DNA of 64,000 nucleotides from positions 99,914,326-99,978,325 of the forward strand of contig OX465281.1 of assembly GCA_949987705.1 (NCBI GenBank), given 5' to 3'. The position numbers and the translations under genes are program-made. The DNA is from Thereva unica (lineage: Eukaryota; Arthropoda; Insecta; Diptera; Therevidae). Shown here piece by piece: positions 12,801-24,800 of this stretch; the first letter of the stretch is position 1; each line of letters opens with the position of its first letter. The notes below the pieces were generated by a model that saw nothing but the letters and a program-made list of their open reading frames with translations, was not told where the DNA came from and made no database searches.

Positions 12801-15800
12801 AGACCTGGGGCGATGGTGGATGCAATTGGAAAAAAGACGGCAGATGGAAAATATCACAAGACTAATCAATTTAAATTTAATAATAATAATGAAACGAAAT
12901 ATACTAATCCTAATAAAAATTCTTTTAGGTATGCTGATAAGAAGAAAAGTATCAAGAACAAAATTAGTGGTGCTGACTGCAATTCATGTTCATATTGTGC
13001 ACAAAGTCACATTAGAGGCAACTGTCCAGCATTTGGCAAAAGATGCGTGAATTGTAAAAAAATGAATCACTTCGCCGTAGCTTGTAAAAATAAACATGTG
13101 CGCACAGTAAGTAAAGCAAATACAGTAGATTTAGACTCAGAAAATAATTTTCAAATAAATACGGTACAAAAAGATGCAAATTCTAATTCATGGTATGAGT
13201 ATTTATAAGGAGTAAGGGGGCAACCCATATGGTGAACACTGCGGCCAAGTTAGACCTATTGTGTACGTACCCCACTAGCGGAACAGACTATCGGCCTTCC
13301 GAATGAAGGCAAGAAGGTCTTTAATTGATGAAGACCGGACTTGGTCAGGGCATGATGAGTACTTGGTATGAGTACATTCGTGCCGAAAATAAATTAATTA
13401 ACTTTAAACTAGATACCGATGCGGATGTTAACGTGCTACCATTGAAATGCTTAAAACATTTTAATAATATTGTGACCGAAAAATTTTCTCATAATCTTGA
13501 AGCATATGGTGGTATGATACTGAACACAATGGGTGTGATTACGTTGCAATGTACGGCTAGGAATAATGTCTCCAATCAAAGCTTTTTTATAGTAAATAAT
13601 GGTGATACAACGCCACTTTTAAGAGGAAAGGCATGTACCGAATTGGATTTAGTACGAAGAGTGATGAACCTGAGCATTATAGATGAAGGAAATTTACTTA
13701 CCAAATATAGAAACCGATTCCAGGGTCTTGGGTGTTTTTACAAAAATTTTAGATTAGAATTGGTAGATACCGCAAACCAGTTGTGAAACCGCCTAGGAGA
13801 ATACCTTTGGCAATAAAAGATGCAGTAAAAGAGGGAAATAATTGAACCTATGAGTGAATCAACAGAATGGGTGTCAAACATTGTAGTTGTAGAGAAAAAT
13901 AATGGCAAAATCCGAATATGTTTAGATCCAAAGGATTTAAATGCAAGTTTAAAAGAACACCAACATCCGATACCAACATTTGATGAAATTTCAGCGAAAA
14001 TTGCAGGCAAAAAGATATTTTCAGTATTTGATTTAAAAGATGGCTACTGGCAGATTGAATTAGATGAAGAGTCAAGGAAGCTGACGACATTCAGAATGCC
14101 ATTTGGCTGCTATAGATTTCGTAGATTGCCATTTGGAATTAAAATGGCTCCGGAGGCATTTCAGAAAATTAATGAAATTAATTTTGCCAATACACCTGGT
14201 GTTTGTGTCTATATTGACGATATTTTAGTAATGGCCGAAACAGAAGAAGAACATGATAAAATAATAGAACTAGCAATGGAAAGAGCAGAGAGAAAAATGT
14301 AATATTTAATCCAGAAAAAGTACAATATAGGGTAAATGAAGTAAAATTTTTAGGTCATGTAATCAGCGATAAAGGCATAGCATGCGACAAAGAAAGAATA
14401 AAAGCTATTGAAGATTTAAAGGCGCCATCAAATAAAACAGAATTGCAAAAGCTGTTAGGTTTTATTAACTATTTGAGAAATTATTTACCAAATTTAGCAG
14501 AGATTTCGGCTCCGCTAAGAAACCTAGTCAAAAAAGATATTACGTTCCAATGGTTGGAAACCCATATGAAAACTTTAGAACAAATAAAACAGCTGATAAT
14601 GAAAGCACCCATATTAAAACCGTTTGAAACAGAAAGTGAGATCACGATACAAATTGATGCCTCGTCATATGGGCTAGGATGTTGTTTGATGCAAGATGGC
14701 CAGCCGGTGTGCTTCGCATCAAGAAGTTTAACAGACACCGAGAGGAACTATGCACAGATTGAAAAGGAATGGCTAGCTGTAGTTTTCGCATGCAACGAAT
14801 TTCACACGTACCTTTATGGTCGAAAGGCGACCATTGTCACCGATCACAAACCATTATTAGGTATAATGTCCAAGGATTTTGCAAAAATACCAAATCCAAA
14901 GTTGCAAAGGATGAAACTAAAACTGCTAAAGTATCAATTAAAATTTACGTATTTACCTATATGTATGTAGCTGACTTACTGTCAAGGAACTGTAGTAGAG
15001 ACAACCAGACTGAAATAGAAGATTTGAATCCGATGATACACTCGATAAACGTCAGCAGAGAAAAGAAGCAACTTTTTAGCTTATACACAGAACAAGAAGA
15101 GATGTTAAAGAAGCTTAAAACAATTTTAATACAAGGTTGGCCACAAGAAAAGAAGAAAGTACCGGAAACTATAAAAGGGTTTTGGAGGCATCGAAATGAA
15201 TTAACAAGGGGACGGCACGACCTTGGGGAAACGGATTTCAATGAAATTTAGAATAGTGGTAGTATACCATATTTCAGCGCAACGCTCAGTATAAGCTGAG
15301 AAAAATGCATCTAAAGTTTACCCCGCACTTTATATATAAGTTATGTTAAATGCCGGTTGAGCGTACCATGGCGTAAGTGGTAATGCATCAGACTCGTCTG
15401 GTTGGAACTCTCGTTGGGTGAAGACAGACTATCGTTGCGGACTTGTAGTCTAAAACAAATAAACGGAGTGACGGTGTCAATTACTAATCATATTTAAAGC
15501 GCGTAGTGTACAATAATACCTATTATTTTACCTCAGTGCGAAACAAGTGTTATTTAAAAATAAAATAAAAAGAACAAAGAACATAAGTGACAATAAGAAC
15601 ATAAGTGACAATAAGGACACTAAATTCAAATGCTAGCCGATGACGTCCAGTCCATCAATGCCCGGCTTGACACGTTGTCTAACACCCTGAACTCTGTTGT
15701 GACCAATACGGGTTCCTTGATTGAGAAATTTGAGAAAATTTCTTCCCGAGTTGCAACAGCACTAGAATCGTTGGACGACATGCACTCGGCGATACTTAAT

Positions 15801-18800
15801 CCGGTCGTCACTTCTTCCTCCTGCACTTTTAGCTCCTCGGCTTCTGTCCATCCTATATTGGACGACATAAAAAGGAATACCAAGCGTGTCAGGGTTGATA
15901 TTGAATCGTTGTCATCAGTAGTGATTCAAAATCACAATGCCCTGAGCTCCCTGTCCTTAAAATTGGAGAGCGTCGTTGTTACAAATAAGACCTCCCCAGC
16001 GACGGCAGCATCTGATGACGCTCTGCAGGTTGAGGAGCAGCCTCTGTCTTCACCCTGTCCCGTGCCTACATCTTGTTCGGAGAACGTCTTCTTGCCACAG
16101 GAAGCCGTCAATTCAATTGCTCCTATTATTAAGGTGCGTCGTAAAAGTCGCAGGAAAAATCGAGATCGCCAAGCCGTCATTGGTGACGGTGTCACCTTGA
16201 GTTCCTTGCCCCACGTTCCAGAGTACTGAGTCGACCTCTAGGCCGGTCTCGGTATCCACCTCTTTGCCTCTAATAGTGGCCAACCCCCCGGTCACTGAAG
16301 CTACAGCTCCCCAAGAACCGTGCACCCCCCTAGTTACGATACCGAGACCTTTAGATATCTTTATATCACGGTTCTCTCCTCAAACTACGACGGAGTCTGT
16401 TTGTGAATATTTAAGGAAAAAATCTATAGACCCTGGAACTGTTTCATGCAGAAAAGTCAACAAGACTTCCAAGCCTGTTGCTTCTTTCGTTTTGTCTGCA
16501 CCGCCCGTTATTGCCGAGACTCTTTTAGATCCTGGTTTCTGGCCTGCTGGTGCTCTTACCAAGCTCCTTGTTCCGCGTACCCGTACTCGAGCACATCACT
16601 CAAACGTTTCCATTCCGAGAACACAAAGGATGTCAAAAAACTTGAGACCCTCTCCCTCTACTACCAAAACGTAAGGGGGACAAGGTCAAAAACTAACGAC
16701 ATCCTTCAGGCATCGATGGCTAGCGGGTTCGATGTCATAGCGTTCACGGAAACCTGGCTTCACGAAGGCATTCTTAATGCTGAACTCTTCGATTCCTCCT
16801 ACCAAGTCTTTCGGAGGGACCGTCACACTGACTCGGAAGCTCGCGAGGGTGGCGTACTTCTTGCTTGCCGCAGCCACCTTAATTGTAACCCAATTTCGCT
16901 TCCTAGTTTCTCTAACCCCTTGGACATTGAGCTTGTCGCTCTTAAGATTTCTTTTTCAAAATCAAATCTCTTCCTGTTGTGCTGCTATATCCCACCAGAT
17001 ATGATAAGCACACTTGACGATGGAGGTTTAAGCCTCTATGATATTCTCATCTCCTGTGTTGATTATAGCCTGAATATGATGAACACTGGTGATGAATTAC
17101 TTCTTCTTGGCGACTTCAATTTACCCAATATTCAGTGGGTATTTGATGAAGCTTGCAGGCAAAAAGATATTTTCAGTATTTGATTTAAAAGATGGCTACT
17201 GGCAGATTGAATTAGATGAAGAGTCAAGGAAGCTGACGACATTCAGAATGCCATTTGGCTGCTATAGATTTCGTAGATTGCCATTTGGAATTAAAATGGC
17301 TCCGGAGGCATTTCAGAAAATTAATGAAATTAATTTTGCCAATACACCTGGTGTTTGTGTCTATATTGACGATATTTTAGTAATGGCCGAAACAGAAGAA
17401 GAACATGATAAAATAATAGAACTAGCAATGGAAAGAGCAGAGAGAAAAATGTAATATTTAATCCAGAAAAAGTACAATATAGGGTAAATGAAGTAAAATT
17501 TTTAGGTCATGTAATCAGCGATAAAGGCATAGCATGCGACAAAGAAAGAATAAAAGCTATTGAAGATTTAAAGGCGCCATCAAATAAAACAGAATTGCAA
17601 AAGCTGTTAGGTTTTATTAACTATTTGAGAAATTATTTACCAAATTTAGCAGAGATTTCGGCTCCGCTAAGAAACCTAGTCAAAAAAGATATTACGTTCC
17701 AATGGTTGGAAACCCATATGAAAACTTTAGAACAAATAAAACAGCTGATAATGAAAGCACCCATATTAAAACCGTTTGAAACAGAAAGTGAGATCACGAT
17801 ACAAATTGATGCCTCGTCATATGGGCTAGGATGTTGTTTGATGCAAGATGGCCAGCCGGTGTGCTTCGCATCAAGAAGTTTAACAGACACCGAGAGGAAC
17901 TATGCACAGATTGAAAAGGAATGGCTAGCTGTAGTTTTCGCATGCAACGAATTTCACACGTACCTTTATGGTCGAAAGGCGACCATTGTCACCGATCACA
18001 AACCATTATTAGGTATAATGTCCAAGGATTTTGCAAAAATACCAAATCCAAAGTTGCAAAGGATGAAACTAAAACTGCTAAAGTATCAATTAAAATTTAC
18101 GTATTTACCTATATGTATGTAGCTGACTTACTGTCAAGGAACTGTAGTAGAGACAACCAGACTGAAATAGAAGATTTGAATCCGATGATACACTCGATAA
18201 ACGTCAGCAGAGAAAAGAAGCAACTTTTTAGCTTATACACAGAACAAGAAGAGATGTTAAAGAAGCTTAAAACAATTTTAATACAAGGTTGGCCACAAGA
18301 AAAGAAGAAAGTACCGGAAACTATAAAAGGGTTTTGGAGGCATCGAAATGAATTAACAAGGGGACGGCACGACCTTGGGGAAACGGATTTCAATGAAATT
18401 TAGAATAGTGGTAGTATACCATATTTCAGCGCAACGCTCAGTATAAGCTGAGAAAAATGCATCTAAAGTTTACCCCGCACTTTATATATAAGTTATGTTA
18501 AATGCCGGTTGAGCGTACCATGGCGTAAGTGGTAATGCATCAGACTCGTCTGGTTGGAACTCTCGTTGGGTGAAGACAGACTATCGTTGCGGACTTGTAG
18601 TCTAAAACAAATAAACGGAGTGACGGTGTCAATTACTAATCATATTTAAAGCGCGTAGTGTACAATAATACCTATTATTTTACCTCAGTGCGAAACAAGT
18701 GTTATTTAAAAATAAAATAAAAAGAACAAAGAACATAAGTGACAATAAGAACATAAGTGACAATAAGGACACTAAATTCAAATGCTAGCCGATGACGTCC

Positions 18801-21800
18801 AGTCCATCAATGCCCGGCTTGACACGTTGTCTAACACCCTGAACTCTGTTGTGACCAATACGGGTTCCTTGATTGAGAAATTTGAGAAAATTTCTTCCCG
18901 AGTTGCAACAGCACTAGAATCGTTGGACGACATGCACTCGGCGATACTTAATCCGGTCGTCACTTCTTCCTCCTGCACTTTTAGCTCCTCGGCTTCTGTC
19001 CATCCTATATTGGACGACATAAAAAGGAATACCAAGCGTGTCAGGGTTGATATTGAATCGTTGTCATCAGTAGTGATTCAAAATCACAATGCCCTGAGCT
19101 CCCTGTCCTTAAAATTGGAGAGCGTCGTTGTTACAAATAAGACCTCCCCAGCGACGGCAGCATCTGATGACGCTCTGCAGGTTGAGGAGCAGCCTCTGTC
19201 TTCACCCTGTCCCGTGCCTACATCTTGTTCGGAGAACGTCTTCTTGCCACAGGAAGCCGTCAATTCAATTGCTCCTATTATTAAGGTGCGTCGTAAAAGT
19301 CGCAGGAAAAATCGAGATCGCCAAGCCGTCATTGGTGACGGTGTCACCTTGAGTTCCTTGCCCCACGTTCCAGAGTACTGAGTCGACCTCTAGGCCGGTC
19401 TCGGTATCCACCTCTTTGCCTCTAATAGTGGCCAACCCCCCGGTCACTGAAGCTACAGCTCCCCAAGAACCGTGCACCCCCCTAGTTACGATACCGAGAC
19501 CTTTAGATATCTTTATATCACGGTTCTCTCCTCAAACTACGACGGAGTCTGTTTGTGAATATTTAAGGAAAAAATCTATAGACCCTGGAACTGTTTCATG
19601 CAGAAAAGTCAACAAGACTTCCAAGCCTGTTGCTTCTTTCGTTTTGTCTGCACCGCCCGTTATTGCCGAGACTCTTTTAGATCCTGGTTTCTGGCCTGCT
19701 GGTGCTCTTACCAAGCTCCTTGTTCCGCGTACCCGTACTCGAGCACATCACTCAAACGTTTCCATTCCGAGAACACAAAGGATGTCAAAAAACTTGAGAC
19801 CCTCTCCCTCTACTACCAAAACGTAAGGGGGACAAGGTCAAAAACTAACGACATCCTTCAGGCATCGATGGCTAGCGGGTTCGATGTCATAGCGTTCACG
19901 GAAACCTGGCTTCACGAAGGCATTCTTAATGCTGAACTCTTCGATTCCTCCTACCAAGTCTTTCGGAGGGACCGTCACACTGACTCGGAAGCTCGCGAGG
20001 GTGGCGTACTTCTTGCTTGCCGCAGCCACCTTAATTGTAACCCAATTTCGCTTCCTAGTTTCTCTAACCCCTTGGACATTGAGCTTGTCGCTCTTAAGAT
20101 TTCTTTTTCAAAATCAAATCTCTTCCTGTTGTGCTGCTATATCCCACCAGATATGATAAGCACACTTGACGATGGAGGTTTAAGCCTCTATGATATTCTC
20201 ATCTCCTGTGTTGATTATAGCCTGAATATGATGAACACTGGTGATGAATTACTTCTTCTTGGCGACTTCAATTTACCCAATATTCAGTGGGTATTTGATG
20301 AAGCTGACGAAAACTACCTCCCCGAAGGCAATTTTAATTCTAAGGAATCCTGTTTTCTCAATTCCTTATTCTCACTTGGCCTTAATCAAATGAGTGGTGT
20401 GACTAATGTGTTAGGGAGGCAGTTGGATCTTGTATTCTTTACCGACTCAGGAAACATGATTGTTGAACCCAGTCCAATAGTCATGACGTCCGTTGACAAG
20501 TACCACCCTCCTCTTTTGCTAAATTACTGCTTCAACTCAAAGAACAATCCTTGTCCGGAGGCGGTAACCCATTACTTCAACTTTAAGAAGGCTAACTTTA
20601 ATGAACTCTCATCTAAGCTTGCCTTGATTGATTTCAACAGCTTACTTTCCTCAAATGAGTTGGATGTCGATGTGGCACGGTTTTACGCCGTACTATATGA
20701 AGCTATTGCTTCTTGCGTACCTTTTGAGCCCCAAAAATTGCGCAGTTCATCACCACCTTGGTACAACAATGAGCTGAAGCATTTAAGGAATCAGAAAAAT
20801 AGACTATGGAAGACCTATTTAAAAAGGAAGGATTCTCCGAGTCTTATTACATTTACTGATTGCTATAACAGATTTCGTTTACTCTCTTCTGCTCTGTATG
20901 GCGAATATCTCAGCAGCATGAGGGACCAGGTTTATACTGATCCTAGAAACTTCTTCAAATTTGTCAACTCCAAGAAAAAAGCTGATAACTACCCAAAGAC
21001 TATGCAGCACCCTAACTGGTCAAGTAGCGAGTCTTCCTCGATTTGCAACATGTTTGCTTCATTCTTTCATCAATCTTTCACCCCTTCTAATTTTCAACCT
21101 AATGACAATAATTTTCGTCACATAACTCTACACCGAGAGGCTACTAGTTTGTCTCTCTCAATCTCCATTGACGATATCATGAAACATATTGATGAACTCC
21201 CATACGATTTCACTTCCGGCCCTGACGGTATCCCTCCTGCTGTCCTTAAATCCTGTGTGGAGGTTCTCCAGTCTCCACTGAAAACCCTTTTCAAAAGTCC
21301 CTGGATAAAGGGTACTTCCCTACTCTTTGGAAGAATTCGTTCATAATTCCTATTCACAAAAGTGGTAGCAAGAACGAAATATCGAACTACAGACCAATTG
21401 CCAAGCTGTCTGTCATACCAAAGCTTTTTGAGTCAATCATTTATTCTGCAATCGGGCCCATCTGCAAGAAACTTATTTCTACGAACCAGCATGGTTTTCT
21501 TCCAGCTCGTTCCACTACCACCAATTCACTTCCCATGCTGTTGAAGGCTTCGTTTCCGGTTGCCAAACTGATTGTGTTTACACTGATTTCAGTAAGGCAT
21601 TTGACAAGCTTTCCCACTCCATTATACTTTTTAAACTAAAAAAGTTAGGTTTCCCTGAAGCCCTTCTATTATGGTTCCAGTCCTACTTAGCTGACAGGAC
21701 CTACCAAGTCCTTTTCCGTGGATCCAAATCCGCGACCATTGAGGCGTCATCCGGCGTCCCTCAAGGCAGTCATCTTAGCCCTATCCTCTTTATTCTTTCT

Positions 21801-24800
21801 ATTGATGATATTGTTACCTTGCTAAGACACTGCAGAATCCTGATTTATGCTGATGACATCAAATTGTACCGTCGCGTAAAGAGTATGGAGGACTGCAAAC
21901 TTTTGCAAGTCGACCTCGACACCTTTTACTCCTGGTGTGCTAACAACAACCTGGTTCTTAATATTAGTAAATGCGAAGTCATGACTTTTTGTAGGCGACG
22001 TGATCCTATAATTTATAACTACTCATTTTCTAGTGCTAATTTTGTCAAAGATCTCGGGATTAGATTTGACACCAAGCTGGACTTTTCTACTCATATCAAC
22101 TATATTTCTTCCAAGAGCAGCTTAGTCTTGGGTTTTATAAAAAGGTGGTCCAAAGAATTTAACAGCACCTTGATCACTAAACACCTCTACATTTCCCTTG
22201 TCAGACCTTTACTTGAATATGCGTCCCAGGTTTGGTCTCCTCACTATTCTTCGCATGTTGGAAGAATTGAGTCGGTTCAACGTAGGTTCGTTCGATCCGC
22301 ATTGAATCACCTTCCTTGGGAAGACCCTTTAATTCTTCCACCATATGAATACCGACTTAAGTTACTCAACTTAAACACTCTCCACAAGCGTCGTGAAGTG
22401 GCCGATGTTGTTTTCGTCCACCAACTTCTTAATGGACGTGTCGACTCAGGTTTTCTAAGGCGCCGTGCGTCGTTTAGAGAGAGCCGATACAATCTGAGAG
22501 GACCACCGCTCTTACACATCAACTCCTCTAACACCAATTATGGCCGATTTGAGCCTGTTAATCGCATGTTCATTAATGTAAATAAAAATATTAATGTTTT
22601 TAGCGTGAGCACTAACAAAGACCTGCTTAAAAGGAGGCTATTTGTTGTCTCATGACTGTTTATGTGTTTTGCATGCAATTTTTATTGGTAGTTAATCTTT
22701 TATGTTTGCATGTCTCAGCTGAGCCACGGCAGTGGTAAATATTTCTCAGCCCTGCTGGGAAGTGCGCCTTCTGCGTTAGAAGGGAAACTCTATATATGTA
22801 TATATATACATATATATATTTATATATGTATGTGTGTGTATGTATATATAGATTTTCATGCTTAGCTGAAAAGTGCGCCTTCTGTGCTAGAAGGGTTAAC
22901 TCTTGAGGTAAAAAAAAAATTAGTGCAGAGCATGTGCACAAAATAAGTGACATGTCTCTTCCAGTAAACACGACCAAAATGAAAAGTGCAAAGTGCGCCG
23001 ATAAAGTGATCGCTGGTGATAGTGATTCCAGCAGTAATTATAGCCAAAAGCTAAAAACAATGAACACTAGTGATAGTGATGATAATAGCTTGCGCAGCAA
23101 CACTAAGCGCCGCCGTAAAATTAAAGCTGTTCCTAACCTTGTGCAGCGAAAAGCAAGGAGAGAAGAACAACAGCTAGCAGCATCTGGGTCTAGGTCAACG
23201 GCCCCATGTACCGTGGTCATAGAACCAGACCAGGAGTCATCTTATGATTCCGTCCCAGGCCTACAAGAATACAAAGGCCAGGGAAACAGTTTCAGTGCAC
23301 TGGCCACTGAAACTACAGAGGACGAGGTCAGACTCGAACAAATTATTGAAGAGCTGAAAGAAAAAAACTTTCCGAGACTCCCCAAAACAAAGGCGACGAA
23401 AACGGCAGTGCTCGAGGCGAAGCAACAACAACAAAAACAACAACAGCTGACGCAGAGAAATATGCCCCAACAACAACAACCACAGAGCGGACAACAAAGC
23501 CCCAACAACAACAACAACAGAAGAAGGAGAAAATACCGCCGATAAATATTTTCCACCAAAAGCCGGTGGATACCATCAGGTTAGCAAAACAGGTGCTTAA
23601 GCACGCAAACTTTTATATTAAGCGGTTAAATGGGACAAAGCATGCGTTAGTTTTAAGTAGTGTAGAGGATTTTAAAAAAATGAAGATTGTCTTAGAAAGG
23701 GCGAATACCTAATTTTTCACTTTCACCACGAAAGGTGAAAAGGTGCAAAGCGCCCTCTTAAAAGGGCTTGATGCGGATTCCTACCCGCAAGAGCTCCTGA
23801 ATGACCTACAGTCATTAAATATAGAAAATTTAAAATTTACAGCCGTCAAACGCTTCAGCACGGCCCATTCACGCTCCTCTGAGAGGCATCTGCCTATCTT
23901 TCTCGTCCAATTGACTCCCGACAGTCGGCTGGAAAATTTAAAATCCATTAAATATGTTAACTTCCACGTCGTCACATGGGAGAAAATTAACAAAAAAGCT
24001 GGTATCCTCCAATGCATGAGGTGCCAAAGGTTTGGTCACGCCGCAGCTAACTGCCAAATGGCTTTTAGGTGCGTCAAATGTGATAATAACCACAAGCAAG
24101 GTGAATGTCCCTTGGGGAAAGAAAAAGTTGCGGACAAGAGCAAGCTGTTCTGTGTTCTCTGCAAATCAAATGGACATCCTGCTAGTTATAGAGGATGCCC
24201 CAAATATGCAGAGCTCAAGCAACGCATTAAAGCGCGAAAAGATCAATTAGAGGCTGAACAAGCGAAAAAAACGCAAATGTTCAAAAATTTCGTTGTTCCT
24301 GGTATGTCCTTTGCTCAAATGGCTACAGGAGCCCAGGCAACGAAACAACAAGCTCCTAAAGCTGCTCCTGCAGCGAGCTCTGGAGACGGTGACCTTAATG
24401 CGGTTCTCTTGTCTATACAAGGGCAAATCGCACAGCTCTAGCAACAACTAAGCGAGCAAGCCGCTCGTCTAGACATAGTATACTCTGCGTTCTTTTCGAC
24501 AGAAACCATCTCTGGGTAAGCCGTTTAATGGCTTTACGCAGGGATGACACGATCAAGGTCATTGCGGTGAACGTCAACTCGTTGATACGAAACGAGAGAA
24601 GGGCGAACCTACTCTCTTGCAGAAACAAAATCCGGATGTGCTTTTGGCTAGTGAAACTAAACTAAGCGAGAAGCACAAAATGGATTACAAAGATTATGTG
24701 GTAATTAGGCGTGATCGACCTAATGCCATACAAGGCGGAGGCCTACTAATACTAATAAAGACTTCCCTGAAATATAAAATCGTGTATAGCAGGGATATAG

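Larger units (their letters stand above)
14001..17152 (+). repeat. 3152-bp tandem duplication, unit 1
   Basis: The sequence from 14001/14002 (within 'ttgcaggcaaaaagatattt') to 17152/17153 is repeated head-to-tail at 17153-20304. The junction at 17152-17154 fuses 'gatgaagct' (LINE endonuclease) to 'tgcaggc' (Gypsy RT). Only about 1 bp of microhomology is present. All ORFs in the two units have identical translations, at offset exactly 3152, and the bases I compared directly are identical. Confidence 0.95.
17153..20304 (+). repeat. 3152-bp tandem duplication, unit 2
   Basis: Second copy of 14001-17152. It starts in Gypsy RT ('[20 protein letters not shown]'), passes through RNase H (17595-18122) and the region between Gypsy and LINE, and reaches the LINE endonuclease. 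There it continues uninterrupted into the rest of LINE ORF2. Unit 2 therefore holds the complete LINE, and unit 1 holds the complete upstream Gypsy context. Confidence 0.95.
18412..22919 (+). mobile_element. Jockey/CR1-type LINE (LINE-1 of this window), nearly full length
   Basis: It contains a 5' region (from about 18412; the exact 5' end is unclear because it abuts Gypsy), ORF1, ORF2 with endonuclease and RT, and a 3' UTR with an AT microsatellite (22790-22856). The 3' UTR also has two copies of a 'gaagtgcgccttctg' block, and it ends in A10 at 22910-22919. No RNase H is present. The same family is inserted in the opposite orientation at 38943-40825. Confidence 0.85.

Noticed and set aside
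15355..15425. tRNA-like stretch ('gagcgtaccatggcgtaagt')
   Set aside because: No cloverleaf with proper stems could be drawn, and it recurs only in the exact tandem duplicate (18507-18577).
23242..23576. Minus-strand Cys/Leu-rich ORFs
   Set aside because: Antisense of the CAA/AAC-rich part of LINE-2 ORF1.
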